This document shows positions 45,915-58,348 of a stretch of 64,000 nt of DNA, one piece after another; the stretch's first letter is position 1, and each line of letters starts with the position of its first letter. Both the position numbers and the translations under genes were made by a program. The notes under the pieces are model-generated. The model worked only from the letters and a program-made list of their open reading frames with translations. It searched no databases and was not told where the DNA came from. The stretch covers positions 7,998,001 through 8,062,000 of the forward strand of contig NC_079878.1 of NCBI RefSeq assembly GCF_029227915.1, in the 5' to 3' direction. Origin of the DNA: Hydractinia symbiolongicarpus (taxonomy: Eukaryota > Cnidaria > Hydrozoa > Anthoathecata > Hydractiniidae).

Positions 45915-47657
45915 AATGCAAAGTTTACTGCACAGATCACAGGTCAAAATTTTAGAATGCTTTAAATTGTGACATGACATTGCAACTAATTTTAGTCATT
46001 TCTAGGTTCGTTATACAGTGCCACTAAAAATACCCAATACAGAGAATTATTAACAATCTTTCTTTTAGAATTAAAATTACTAAACTGCCTTAACATCTGT
46101 CTCTTAACAAACTTAGTCCTCAATCCAACTTAGTCAGGTTCTTTAGAAAATTAACGTGTTTAGAGTCCTTTCCGTTGTTGATGACGTTATAACCATTTTT
46201 TATTTTTTATTTGATAGCGACATTGAAAGTGCGTTGGGGACTCGGATCTTAATAGTTAGGCTAAATATGAACATAATACCCCTTGACTTTTTTTAATAGA
46301 CCTGTGAACACCACATAAACCTTAGTGTTGAGATTGAATTTAAAAAACACTCATTCTAAAAAATGTTATTTTTTAAGTGAAAAAAACTACAAAATATGTA
46401 AACGGATAAGAAACAGAAGAGTTAAGAGTTAAGTTTATATCCCATAAAACAAAGCAAATTATTGCGCCCAAACTTGTGTCCAGTAAAAGGGTATTTGTTC
46501 ACCAGCGTTTAATGTGAGAATATATCATACAGACTTGGGGACGAGGTTAAATTGTCACTTCAAACAAAACAAAAGATGGGTAAAACAAAAAATACTAAAT
46601 ATAACTATCAAACACCTTCAAACAAAGCTTTGGAAGTACCATATAGGTGTTAAAAGTATTTCTGATAAACTGGCAATTGTTTTTTAATTTATTTTCTCAT
46701 ATCATCATGTACCTGTGGATGATTTTGGAAATAAAATACAAACTTAAATTTTTGTGTTGAGAAACCTGAATCAACCAGAGACAACATTTTTTTTAACATT
46801 TATTACCATGTATAATTTATTCTTGTAATGGTCGAGCAGTGGTAGTGGAAAAGTTCTGAAAGGAACTGTTTTTTATATCATTTATTCGATAAAGCGCTGT
46901 AATAAAATTTCATGTATAATAAACTGATAGTACATCGACAAAATATCACCTTCCTTGTAATTTGGGCGGGCCCACGCTTTTTCGGCTGGCTACACACGAA
47001 AAACCTTTAAAAAAACGAAAAAACTCCCACAGCCACCCTCATTTATACGGCGCTTCTGGCGAGTCGGCACCATCTTACCTGCCCTTATGTTAGACTAAAA
47101 TGATCCTGGTACAAGGTTTTATTTAAAACTCCTAAAGTCGTCTGATAGGCACTGTAATTTTTGCGGCGATTTCGATGAGTTGGAACCCTTGTGCGCAGGT
47201 AGAATTTATGCGTTCATGGCGCTGCATCACTGAAAAGGGCTAACTATGAATGTTGAATGTTAAAAAAATAATTAAAGCAAGCTAAAAATATATGGTATAT
47301 ATATATAATTTGACCTGTGACCTGCGACCTGTGGAATACACCAACCCCAAAAAAATTAATAAAATCCACAGTATATATATATGCATCAAAACAAAGCATC
47401 CAAACCCAATGCTGGCACTATCTAGTACCCATCTATAGATCTAGCACTTTGTCAACTATGATATTAATTGTGATTAGAAAAATAGCAGTGACTAAAATTA
47501 TGAAAAATTTCCAGAATGAGAAGAGCCACGGTTTGGAAGCTACAGATAATATTTGTTAACTTTCAGTGGTAAGCTCTTTTAGCTCTTCTGCTCTGGTATC
47601 TGAAAATGTAAAGAAAGAAATTCAACTAGCCAGCTATTATAGATATACTAGCTATAG
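45915..47657. other. Intergenic stretch
   Basis: AT-rich sequence with a short GC-richer patch at about 46965-47110 containing CGGCGCTTCTGGCGAGTCGG. A lone dispersed-repeat end (TTGGGGACGAGGTTAAA) lies near 46537. I see no gene. Confidence 0.4.
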
Positions 47658-47993
47658 CTACCTTCTATCACTTGTAGTTAGTGTATCAAATATTTTTTTC
47701 GGTGAAAGCGGCCTTTTTCCAGCTGTTTTTGTACTTTTCAAATTCATTGCTTCTCGTTCCCTCAATATTTCAGGATTTTCTTGAAAATAACGATCCCAGT
47801 ACAGATGATCAACAGTGTATTCCTTTCCATCTCGCACTTTCATTTTTCTTTTTTTACTCTTCTTAAAAAGCAGTTTATTTTTGAGGCCCCTTGTCTGAAA
47901 AACATTACACAGCGCTGGTTCGTTTACCGACACAAGTGAAAGTATTGTTTGTCCATGGTTGTTCAGCAGTTTCTGCAGCACTCGAGAAGCCAT
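47658..47993 (-). CDS. Small basic protein, 111 residues, possibly mitochondrial
   Basis: A single uninterrupted frame starts MASRVLQKLLNNHGQTIL, with Arg, Lys and His but no acidic residue, as in many mitochondrial presequences. A very basic block (KKSKKRKMKVRDG) follows, then YTVDHLYWDRYFQENPE and a Lys-rich tail. The composition and size suggest a mitochondrial ribosomal or assembly protein, but I cannot name the family. The ATG at 47993 was preferred over the upstream TTG/ATG possibilities because the preceding stretch looks noncoding. No intron is needed. Confidence 0.55.
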   Translation of the reverse strand: MASRVLQKLLNNHGQTILSLVSVNEPALCNVFQTRGLKNKLLFKKSKKRKMKVRDGKEYTVDHLYWDRYFQENPEILREREAMNLKSTKTAGKRPLSPKKIFDTLTTSDRR

Positions 47994-48866
47994 CTTATAT
48001 ATTAATTCCCTTGCGTGAGTAAAACTGTGAGTCCACGACACGGAAATCACGGGTCACTTTCTTATGACGTGGCCGTACGCTAAAATTTAACTAAAAAAAT
48101 TAGGGATGTACTGCATAGAAATCGCACATAAGGTGTAAATATATAACCCGCTGGTAATAACGATATAAATATATATACCCTTATGCCAAAAAACTTTATG
48201 TTAGCATATATATATAGGTATCGCTACATATGAAACGGTATTAGATATTCACAAAGCATACGGACTGTTAAATGCAGTTCCTAGCATAAAACGGAAATTG
48301 TGTTTACGAAAAAGATGGCTGTTCTTTTTTAGTATTCTCTACTCTTTCATTCAAAATAAATCTTTAAAAAAACATTTGAAGAAGAGCATGGTTTTATAAA
48401 TTAATCATAGCAAGGTTCTGTAAGGTTTTTTCATGTTTTATTTTCAGTTTTGATTATATTATTGTTGCCAGACATGTTTTATAGCTAGCATCATAAAAAG
48501 CCAACCACCACCAACAACTAGCTAGCTAGCTAGGAATATATATATATATATGTAGCCATGTTCTTTATACCTAGCTAAGTCTCCAGTTTATATTTAAGTG
48601 ACTAGCTATTAGCTGCTGTAGCTAGCTAATGCTAGCTTTAAACTAAAGATTCCCAGTATATATATTCCCACAAAACACATCAAACGTTATTAACCCTGAA
48701 AATTTTAAACATTTTCCTGGGTTTTTTTTGGTTTGCGAAGTTCTTTTTCTCCAAATATTCTGAAAATAAAGTTCAGAAATTACTTATTTTTAAAATGTAA
48801 ATTTAATTTGTTTCAAATTGTGGGCAAAAACCTTAATCAGCATGCTAAAAGAACTGACTTTTCTTA

Positions 48867-50640
48867 ATTTAGAATTACTAAACACAACCATTTTCTTACA
48901 ATTAGTGTTAGCGGACACGATTTTCGGTGGGCTCGTATTGAGACCAAAAGTGTCGAAAAAATAATTAGATCACTAAAACTTAATAAAGCTACAGGCTTGG
49001 ACGGAATTGGTTCACGACTGCTAAAAGCAGGTTCGTCAGTTTTAAGTATTTATTTATCAAGTCTTTTCAACAAATCTTTATTTACTGGTTATGTACCTAA
49101 ATGTTGGAAGACTAAAAGGGTCTCGCCTATTTTTAAAAGTGGCAATAAAACAGATCCTACTAATTATCGGCCTATCTCCATTTTGCCAATTCCTATGAAA
49201 ATTTTTGAAAAGTTAGTGCATGAGCAAATGTCTCATTTTATTTCTGAGCACAACTTCCTGAATGACAGACAGTCCGGATTTCGAAAACTCTTTTCCACAG
49301 AAACTGCAGTAGTCGATGTCTCTGATTTTATTCTTACTGAGCTCGACCAACATAACTTTGTTTGTGCTGTGCTCATTGACCTTAAAAAAGCTTTTGACAC
49401 TGTTGATCATAAAATTTTGTTAAAAAAACTATGGTGTTTTGGCATCAGAGATGCTGCCTTTGATTGGTTCGAGTCCTACTTAACGGACCGAATGCAGCTG
49501 ACTCTTGTAAACGACACAGGATCAGATCTGCTTCATGAAGACGCTTTTGGGGTGCCGCAGGGATCTGTGTTGGGGCCCCTGCTCTTTCTTTTGTATATTG
49601 ATGACTTAAAATCTGTCATCAATTCAAACTACCACCATCTATATGCGGATGATACAATAATTATTTCGTCTCATAAAAACTTGGATACCCTTGTCTCCCA
49701 GGTCGAGTTGGAACTTTCGCAAGTCGACCTCTGGCTGAATAATAACAAAATGACTAATAATACGGACAAAACTGAAACAATCTTTTTCGGCAACCACAGC
49801 CAGTTAAAAAAAGTTGAGAACAAAACTATCAACTATATGGGTATTCCTTTGAAGAGGAGCGAAAAAGTTAAATATCTTGGGGTAACATTTGATCAAAAAA
49901 TGCAATGGGAAAAGCACATTAATGACATAAATAGAAAAATACTAATTAAATATTCTAAAATTAGAACCATTGCATCCTGTTTAACACCTCACACAAAAAA
50001 CCTTTTAATTAATGCACTTGTCATGCCATATTTCAACTACTGCTCCTCGGCATGGGCTTGTGCCACCCAAGGTAGATTGGGAAAACTAGAAAAACGTTTA
50101 AAATGTGTCCGTACCTTTCTTGGGAAAGAGAGGGAATATTCAATGAATAATTTACTCATCAAAAACGATGCCATATTAGTTTTCAAAGCCATGAATCACA
50201 TTGCTCCTGATTACATGCGCTCAAAATTCCTTTTGACAAAAAACTGTCATAATCATCAAACAAGAGGAGCTTCAAAAAACAGGTTCACACTTCCCTTGGT
50301 CAACACGGAATTTGGCAAAAAAGCCTTCCCATTTAGAGCTGCAAAAGTGTGGAATAATCTTCCAGACCAAGTGACCTGTGATGGAAGTCTGCTTTCGTTT
50401 AAGACTTCCATCTCTAATGTATTTGGCAAATTCTAATGGAGATCACTTTTTAATTTTTTAATTTTTGTTTTTTATTCTTTTTCTTTTCAATTTTCACAGA
50501 TTATAAATGTTACTATGTTTGATTGAGCTGAGGCAGTCTAAGGTTTATCATTTTTTGTTTCTTTTTTGTTCTAGTGGCCCCCAGTGGAAACAATCCACTA
50601 ACTATAGGTTTTTGTGATTTTCTGGGCTAGCCACTTTAAA

Positions 50641-50685
<45 letters not shown>
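48867..50685 (+). mobile_element. 5'-truncated CR1/L2-like LINE with long reverse transcriptase ORF
   Basis: The frame is open from about 48867 to the stop at 50434-50436, without an ATG near its start, because the element is truncated. It encodes the RT domain: NKATGLDGIG, FKSGNKTDPTNYRPISILP, the catalytic motif DLKKAFDTVDH, the GVPQGSVLGPLLFLLYIDDL block and YADDT. A C-terminal region with YLGVTFDQKMQWEKHI follows. The endonuclease domain is missing. The frame is undamaged over more than 500 codons, so insertion was recent. The 3' UTR ends GGCTAGCCACTTTAAATA followed by (TTA)n at 50643-50685. Confidence 0.9.
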
Positions 50686-50688
<3 letters not shown>

Positions 50689-50689
50689 T

Positions 50690-52290
50690 TTGTGCGTATG
50701 GCTTATATTTAATACACCAAAAGAGCTACTTTGTTGATTTCAATTTTATACTCTTTGTAAGCTATTTTTTTCTTCTTTTTGACATTTCTGTTTTACCACT
50801 CAATTTTTACATTTTATAAGTTATTTGGAACAGAATGGTATGAAATAGACCAAAATACCTGATCTTAGTTGTTTTTAATTTACAGGCTGTGTCTGTGAAA
50901 CTTTAAGGGGAACATTTGGTGGAAGACAATGGCATGACATATACTGATAGAACTGATTTTGTTGTGTTAGATGTTATATCTGAACCTTTTTGACATTTTA
51001 TGTTAATTTTGCGAGGAAGGACCATATATATATACACAGAAGAAGAATTCAATTTTACACCTTGCAAGCTTTGTTTTTCTATATTTTGTATAAATTCTTA
51101 CTGGGGAGGACTCCGTGCAATATATCGAAATGACTGATCCTTCTCGATTTAAATTTGATGTGTTCTAAATCGTATATAGTTTTGGAAATTTTGTGTAAGA
51201 TTTAATGGGTAAGGGCTAGATGCAATATGTCAAAAAAACTTTTTTTGTTGAATCAGAAGCACTCCCTACAACCATTCTTTTTTTTACAGTTTGTGAAGCT
51301 TTTGTGAGGAAAGAGTGTATGCAATATTATCGAAATAATTTTTGTTGCAAACTGTTTTTCTTTGGCATTTTGGATTAAAATATTGTTTTAGAGGGCATAT
51401 GCAGTAGATATATGTACTGAAATAGTTAAATTTTGCAAACTTTGATTTTGTCGTTACCTCTCATTTTTTACATTTTGATTAAACTTTTGTGGGAGACCGT
51501 CGGTATGCGAAGGACCAAAATAAGAGATTTTAGTATTATTTAGAATTTGTATTTTGTGTTGCAAAATTGGTGCAAAAATTGACATAAAATGAACTTATAT
51601 ACAGATTGATTGCTGTTGTTTAACATGACTCATTATGACTTATATATATATTTTATGAAAATTTGTGACAGAATACTATGTGAGATTTGAAATTTTGTTT
51701 ACTTTATTGATGGTAAAACAGCATGCAAATTGCTAAAAGGACTTTATTAATTTTAGGTTTAAACACCGTTATTTTGTTGGCATTTTGTCTAAAGTTTGGT
51801 GAGGAGGGACTGTATGCAATATATCAAATAATGTTTTATTGCATTATAATTTGTCCTTGCAAATCCCTTTTTTTACACCTTAGATAAAAAATTCTGTCAG
51901 AGGCACAATTTATTGTTTATTTTTCACATTGTGTGTCAACCTTTGGCAGGGTTTGCAATAAACTAACTGATTTTAACATATACAATGAGAGAGATTTGTG
52001 TTTGACATTGATCAGCTTTTTTGTATATATGTGGCGTTTTAAGTGATTTAAATTTTATGGGTGAGATGTATGTTGAAATGCTTTTGCAAACTTCTTTCCG
52101 AATAATTTTCGCATTTGTCAGATGGTCAGAGCAAGTAATTTTAGTAGATTTAGATTTTAAATGTCACATAAATACTGCAGTTGTTGAAAACCTTTAATTT
52201 TTTTGGTCATTTATATAATAATGCAGATGTAAGATGCGCACTGCTGTATTGTTTGTTTTTTGATGGACATATATCTGCTACATAAATTAA
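50690..52290. other. AT-rich stretch without a recognisable gene
   Basis: Only short frames are present. The phrase GCAATATATC(A)AA recurs loosely (about 51117, 51221, 51813) with GGAGGGACT-type neighbours, perhaps a decayed tandem array. Nothing firm. Confidence 0.4.
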
Positions 52291-52292
52291 AT

Positions 52293-52510
52293 GGAATACA
52301 GTGGATTCTTCCACGGGAAACAGCTAGTATTGAACTAAAGGATGCCAGGGACGGCGACTCACGGATGGCATCCTGCAGTTCCCGGAATACAGGCACCACG
52401 GGGACAACCGGGTCGGAACCCCAACACCTGACAAGCTGTTGGTCTCCCTCGAGGTAGCCAACCATGATTGATTCCACGAGGGTAGAAAATTTCCCAATAC
52501 GGACTGTTTA
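52293..52510. other. GC-rich island of unknown origin
   Basis: About 200 bp much richer in G and C than its surroundings, with open frames on both strands but no domain I recognise. It begins with ACAGTGGATTCTTCCACGG, whose CAGTGGA start resembles the pogo-like end at 53088 in inverted orientation. It may be the other end or the interior of that element. Confidence 0.35.
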
Positions 52511-52934
52511 GACTGTAATGTTTGTATTTTAGTCTCATAATAATACAAGCGTCAATTAGAGAAAAATAACAATATTTTTTTGCGTAACTGCCATTGATCT
52601 TGAGTATGACTTAAGCGCCTTTGGACCTATATAATCATAAAAAGTACCTGTAACGCAAGTAAGACGCTAACACGCCACTTAAACGTCACGCCAATTTTTT
52701 AGGTGGCTAATCGGCGTTTGCAATGATATCAAAGAAAGCCGACATACTTCTGCATATTTCATATTTCCGCATTATATATTGCACAATGTAGGGGTACAAA
52801 AAGAAGTTTTGACGCTAAAATGCTTCTAGAGTGCAGCGGTCTACTAAGAAGCGTTTAACATACTGACAGCGATTAGACTTTTACACCTATGGAAAATAAA
52901 TTATTTACAAAATATAAACACAACATCTTACTAA

Positions 52935-53088
52935 ACTTACTCTCTACCTCGAACTTTTCTCTATCTTGAACTAAAGTCTCGGTCCCTTTGTGGTCCGCCT
53001 AAGGTATTTTACTTTCCCTATCTCGAACTTTCTCTATCTCGAACAAATATTTTGGTCCCTTGCGAGCTCGAGATAAAGAGATTCCACT
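52935..53088 (-). mobile_element. pogo-like transposon end
   Basis: Read on the minus strand, the end is CAGTGGAATCTCTTTATCTC followed by GAGCTCGCAAGGGACC, with a TA target dinucleotide outside. Subterminal copies of GTTCGAGATAG and GGGACC follow inward. This matches pogo/Tigger-type terminal structure in general. No transposase ORF is visible. Confidence 0.55.
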
Positions 53089-53652
53089 GTAGTTTTATAA
53101 TCAGAAAGAAATGTTTTTGGAACTATTTATATCTCATATTTTTCAAATTTTCCTCTTCTCTGTCTTCAAGGTTTTTACTTGTTGTGTCTCCGGGAGGATT
53201 AACCTTAGTTTGCCCAAGGAGGAGGGAGATTGTGAAAATAAGCAATTCTAGATTGCTGGAAATCGCATTAAAATACAATAAAATTGTTTTCGAGTCATAT
53301 TTTTATTAACTTGGACGAAAATTGTTACATTAAATCAAGTAAAAGTTTACTCTCCTTCCCAAGATACTCACAGAAAGAATTTTGCAGCTCAAGATTGCAA
53401 AAATAAATCCATGTAAATTTTCTTTTACTGAGGTATCTATAAGAACTTCATTAATATTGAAGGGACTTTTATCTATAACAAAATACTCGGCATTTCCGTG
53501 TTTGACTAACAAAAGATTCTTCCAGGACTTCCAGCTCTAATGCTACTGTATGTATCTTTAAGTAACATGTTTTAATTCATTGTCAGAACAACTCAAGACA
53601 CCAACTTCAAGTTGCATTACGTCATTAATTTTGCCACCATATTTTTTAACTG

Positions 53653-53984
53653 CTATGTATGGTATTCAGGATTTTTTATACGACCTGATTTAACTTGAGT
53701 CCGAATGCAACATTTTCGAAAAATTCTTTTTAATCGTTCATTTTCAGCACATTTTTCAACTTTTTTAGACAACTCCGTAAGGTGGTTTTTGTGTCTCGAT
53801 TTGACAAACTTCTGTTTTAAATAATGATGCAGATTTGTTCTCACTTTGGAAAAATCTTTTCTTGCTATACAAGTAAGACCATGATGGCCAGCTGTAATAC
53901 CATGAAGACAGCATGGTTCCTTGTTTACCGAACGACCTCCTGTCTTCTTCTTTGTCGTTGTCACGATTTGAATTGATTCGAATA
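53653..53984 (-). CDS. Exon-like ORF for a basic cysteine-containing protein
   Basis: A good acceptor (TTCTCTTTTTAG) precedes an open frame of about 109 codons ending in a stop at 53653. It contains KEPCCLHGITAGHHGLTC and later EKC and RKCC, six cysteines in all within a Lys- and Arg-rich chain. No 5' exon could be joined in phase; the candidate at about 54100 does not fit without a very short intron. The even cysteine count suggests a secreted disulfide-bonded domain, but no family was recognised. Confidence 0.35.
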
Positions 53985-54404
53985 CTAAAAAGAGAATCAC
54001 AGTAATGAAACAAAAACGAAATAGCTATGTAAGTTAACTAAAGTAAACAAAATAGATGGATATATGCGTTTACCGCTGTCTCAGTACACATTATCATTCC
54101 CATGTTCTCTTTAGTCATAGATAAACTCGTATATCCATGCTTTAACCCTAAGCGGTGGAAGGCTCTGGGAACATGTAAAATTTCCCTACGTACAACTTTT
54201 GTTGTAAGCTGAGACATTCCCTACCTTTCAGTGTCTAGCTAAATCGTTCCTTTTAAAGTTTGGAGTTTTGGTTATGGAAAAACTTTACTTAGAAAAACAA
54301 GTTTTTCGTTTCTTTCAGGAATGACATATTTGCCTAAGAATATTATTCATTCTTGCGATTATATAGCGCACACTCCAAAGCTAGGTTATATCTGAAATAA
54401 AGGC

Positions 54405-54557
54405 ACATGCCGGATATCTCTAGCTACATACCAGGTATCTCTAGCTAAATACCAGGTATCTCTAGTTACACACCAGGATTCTTTAGCTACATACCAGGTA
54501 TCCCTAGCTACACACCGAGTATCTCTAGCTACACGTCAGATATCTCTAGCTACATGA
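54405..54557. repeat. 22-bp minisatellite, about seven copies
   Basis: The unit is close to CCAGGTATCTCTAGCTACATA. Copies differ by a few bases, and one has GGATTCTTTAG instead of the usual core. It lies in intergenic DNA. Confidence 0.85.
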
Positions 54558-54954
54558 TGATCCACGATGAATAGTTTTAAGATGGTAGATCCCAACTTAA
54601 AATTGACGTCAAAAGTCTTTTTTCCACCTGTCATTCATGTATGTAGAGCTTGCATTTCCAAAATGTAATTTTGCAACTTTTACGGTTAGTATGACCATTT
54701 TGTTTATAGCAGTCTAGATTTTGAACCTAGAATCCAACCTCGTTCCCAGGGTCTTTAAGCTTATTACTTATTATTATTCCTTATTACGAAGCGGCCTAGA
54801 AAATTTCTATAGTTTCCTTGCGTACATTTTTCTTAATGTTGATTAAATTTTCTTTAGATGGATACCAACAGTTCAGCTGCCATGTTTGTAAATTCTGCCG
54901 CGAAAGGCAACTAATTTGCAGAAATTATTTTTGATTTATAATTTTCACCAATTA

Positions 54955-55607
54955 AGCGCGGGGCAAACGAACGCAACATTTGATGCAACATCACCCAACA
55001 AATGTTGGACAATGTTGCACGATGTTGCGATCAAATGTTGCATATCGTTTGCCCACAACAGAAAAAACATGCAACATTTTTATTAAAATGAGAAATCAAA
55101 ACATAAATAGTTGTCATTATGTATAGTCAGCGCAGACGTTGTGTCGCAACTCTGATGGTAGCCACTATTGCGGAAGATATAGATTTACAAAAAAGTAAGA
55201 GAAGACGTGGAAAAACACGTGAACGGATAAAACGGAGAGAAGACAGAGGCTGTTACACAAATATAGTTCATGAACTATCAGTTGAAGACACAGACAGCTA
55301 CCGCTGCCATGTCTTTTTTTAAAAAACAAAAAGTGCTCTCATAATTCTTTTTCATGTTCTTGATGTATGATTTCTCAGAAATTATTTAAAAACAAGTGGT
55401 GTGAAAATTTAAACAATAGGAGGATTAATTTAAACAAAGAAAATGTTGGATGAAGTAGCGCAACATTTTTGATTGAGGTCAAAAATGCTGGATGAGCTCG
55501 CAACATCATCCAACATCATCCAACATCATGCAACATGTTGCATCTGAGTGAACAAACGATCACAACATTGTTGCAACAACAAATGTTGCGTTCGTTTGCC
55601 CCGCGCT
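54955..55607. mobile_element. Harbinger-type MITE with transposase remnant
   Basis: Near-perfect terminal inverted repeats start AGCGCGGGGCAAACGAACGC and end GCGTTCGTTTGCCCCGCGCT. They are flanked by TTA at 54952-54954 and 55608-55610, the three-base target duplication of PIF/Harbinger elements. Subterminal sequences are rich in CAACAT/ATGTTG. An internal frame (55119-55322) has GKTRERIKRREDRG and VHELSVEDTDSYR, resembling the N-terminal region of Harbinger transposases. The catalytic part is missing, so the element is nonautonomous and derived from a larger Harbinger by internal deletion. Confidence 0.85.
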
Positions 55608-56137
55608 TTACATTACATCATGTGACCAGCCTGTGCCAGGGTTTTTCGCCGTTATTAAATTCTTTAAAAAAGACAAAATACCTTGCGAAAGACGTTGCTT
55701 AGAACCACTCTCTGTGAGATATTGTATTAAGCAGTTTTAATAAGTCATATAGGGTTATAGCTATATATTTTTAACCATTTAGTTTAGCGTCTCAAACAAT
55801 TTTGTTAAATGAGTTTTGATATTTAGTTATTACAATTATGCTTGTTAACAAAAAATAAGAAATCAACTTCTTTTCACGACCGAATCGATGCAATTTATAA
55901 TTACAGACATTTAGTAGCAACCTTAATTCATGTTTGTATCTAACTGCCTGCCAATAGAAATTTTCTCCGTCGTAGATAGTCTCGTCTAAGCGCAGCGTCG
56001 GCAAGAGACAAGAAGGCCTGGAGACGAGGTTGATTTGGTAGACACAGGTTATTTTGCAAACTAAGTATCATTTTCACTATTCCGGTCTGGGCAATACACA
56101 CATTTTAATTATATTTCGGTATTTATTCTTTGTAATA

Positions 56138-56577
56138 CATTAAAGCTTTTCTTCCATATGAAAACAAGTTAATTTCTTATATGAAAGAGCTTGGAAAGTT
56201 GTCTAGGAATCTTTTTATAAGTTTTGAAAATCTTTATTTGTTCTCAAGATTTTTGACTTACCATTAATTATGCATGACATCAATTCCCGGATCCAAGTGA
56301 AGTGTTGTATTTACTGGCTTTACCAAGACATGATGGTGTATATATATTTTCAGCCATTTAGGTTGATATTTGGAGCATATTGAAAAAAATGTTAATAATT
56401 TATTAACCATTAGAACTTTCATTGATACCAGCAATTGGTTTTCACCATCAGGGTGATGCTGTAATTTCTTGAGAACCAATAAAGATTTTTCAAAAAAACA
56501 AAAAGATTCTTAGACAACTATCCAAGCTCTTTCATATGAAATCAACTTGCTTTTAAATGAGAGGTAAGCTTTAAAAT
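56138..56577. mobile_element. Long inverted-repeat element, about 440 bp
   Basis: Arms of about 90 to 110 bp (56140-56252 and 56466-56575) are reverse complements with some mismatches, sharing ATGAAAGAGCTTGGA, GTTGTCTA and TCTTTATT blocks, separated by about 210 bp. It could form a stable hairpin in RNA. Outer ends read AAAGCTT on both sides. The structure fits a MITE; the target duplication is unclear. Confidence 0.75.
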
Positions 56578-57049
56578 AACAAATTTGCGTTAAATAAAAA
56601 AAATCAGGTTATTTTGTGATAAAACTCGCATTTATCTCGCCCTAGCCTAGTTTAATTAAATTTACGTTACCCGAACTGACATCTGTCTTTAGCTTGGTTT
56701 CATTTGCTAATAAACTTGCATTACTCAGGAAAACTTTGGTTGACACATTGTGTGCAATTGGTGTTGCTGCAGCATACAAACACGCTTCATTTAAGAAGAT
56801 GGAGTAAAACACAACGTTTGTAAACACCTCCATAAATTGTACTGTGATCTTCCAGTATTTCTAAATATTTATTTTATATTTAACATTTTTTCTTTCACGT
56901 TCTGCAATCACGATTTTGTGTTTACATTTTGAAGAAAAATCAACTTGAACATACTCTATACTGAGCTGGTGTTTTATGGTGGCAAACAGGCTGAACATAC
57001 ATTCTAGAAATTATGTTAAACACTTGCCTTACCAAAAGGTTGCACAGAT

Positions 57050-57083
57050 CATGGAGGTAGAAAATACCTATATACCTCCATGC
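57050..57083. repeat. Short hairpin (10-bp stem)
   Basis: CATGGAGGTA and TACCTCCATG are perfect inverse copies separated by about 13 bases. No context indicates function. Confidence 0.5.
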
Positions 57084-58239
57084 CCAGATATAAGACAGAA
57101 GCAAGTAACATCCTTTTTATTTATAAGAAACCAAGCAAGGTAAACTGAAAAAAATATTTTAAAAAAAATTCTTAAATTCACGACGTGATTTTGACACAAG
57201 AAAGAAACCTTCATCAACAAGATACAAGAAAAGATGAATTTATACGTCATATAAAATGATAAATGTTTCACTGAAATCATCAATTTTTAAGCAGTCTTTT
57301 ATTAGGTTAACCTGCTCGTTTTTTCTCCAATTGATGACAGACATTTTACGCTTAAAAAAATTACGTTTTTACAACTGGAAAAAGTTTCTTAATATTTTAG
57401 CAGGCAACAAGACATTTCCTTTAATTTCTTCTGAAAAAAGACTGGTAGAACGTAACGGCGATGAACAACTTTCAAGCCGATCTATATATTTGAGGAGTGG
57501 TTAGTTCATAAGTGTCAGGGAACGTGGGAAAGCTTACGCACCAAGAGATTTGTGCAGAGCAGAACGTACGTAAAAGCAGGTGTGTGAAGCACGCAAATGT
57601 TCAAAGAAATTGATGCTGAAGATGCTTCCTTTGCGTCAAAGCAATCCGATTGAGAATTTGCGGCAAACGTTCTGGGGACATCGGTCGTGGCACTGGGAGA
57701 GTTAGGGGACTTGCCGCCCGCGTTTTTGCTAGATAATGATTTTGTTTTAATTAATTATATTTAGCGTTTTTATTAAAATAAAAGGTTTCTTTACCATGGG
57801 TAAAGAGTTAAATAATAAAAATATCCGAAAAAATATTCCAAGGCGTGACTTTTTGTTCTAGTCTTATGGTGCTCAAAAATGATAAGTTAAATTTCTTATT
57901 GCATATATAAAGTAAACTAAATTTTATTTGATTTTATCATAAGTTGTGATTACTATCTTAAAATTTTAAATTCTTAAAAAATAAAATGCATGCATATGCG
58001 AGGGATTTTTGCAATTCCCGCAATTTAGAAGAAACAGCTCCTCAACCCGCAATGGTCCGAAAATTGCTGGAAATCAGAATTAGCTATTCTAGTAAAAAAC
58101 ACTACAAATTGTTGTTTAGGAATTCCAGATGAAAATTAATTTGTTCTTATAATCTATAAAAGAATTCAGGCTACGTTCTATAGCTGGAAAAACCTCAGCT
58201 TTTTATAAACTAATCTATGATGAGAACTCCAAACGAAAA

Positions 58240-58348
58240 GAGTTTTGTAGGAGAATTGACAGTGTGGTGTCAAGCTAGACCCCAGCACCTTCAGAACTAT
58301 CAGAAAGCGCAGCGCTATTGGGAAGCAAATAGTCCTGGGGACGAGGTT
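58240..58348 (-). repeat. Dispersed repeat beginning ACCTCGTCCCCAGG
   Basis: On the minus strand it reads ACAACCTCGTCCCCAGGAC, then AGCGCTGCGCTTTCTGATAG, matching the copy at 27939-28060. Both copies share order and spacing of blocks, so they are members of one family. Confidence 0.65.

Noticed and set aside
46960-47110. Possible small RNA or promoter in a GC-richer patch
   Set aside because: A TATAAAT-like sequence is present on the minus strand, but no recognisable RNA structure or coding exon follows.
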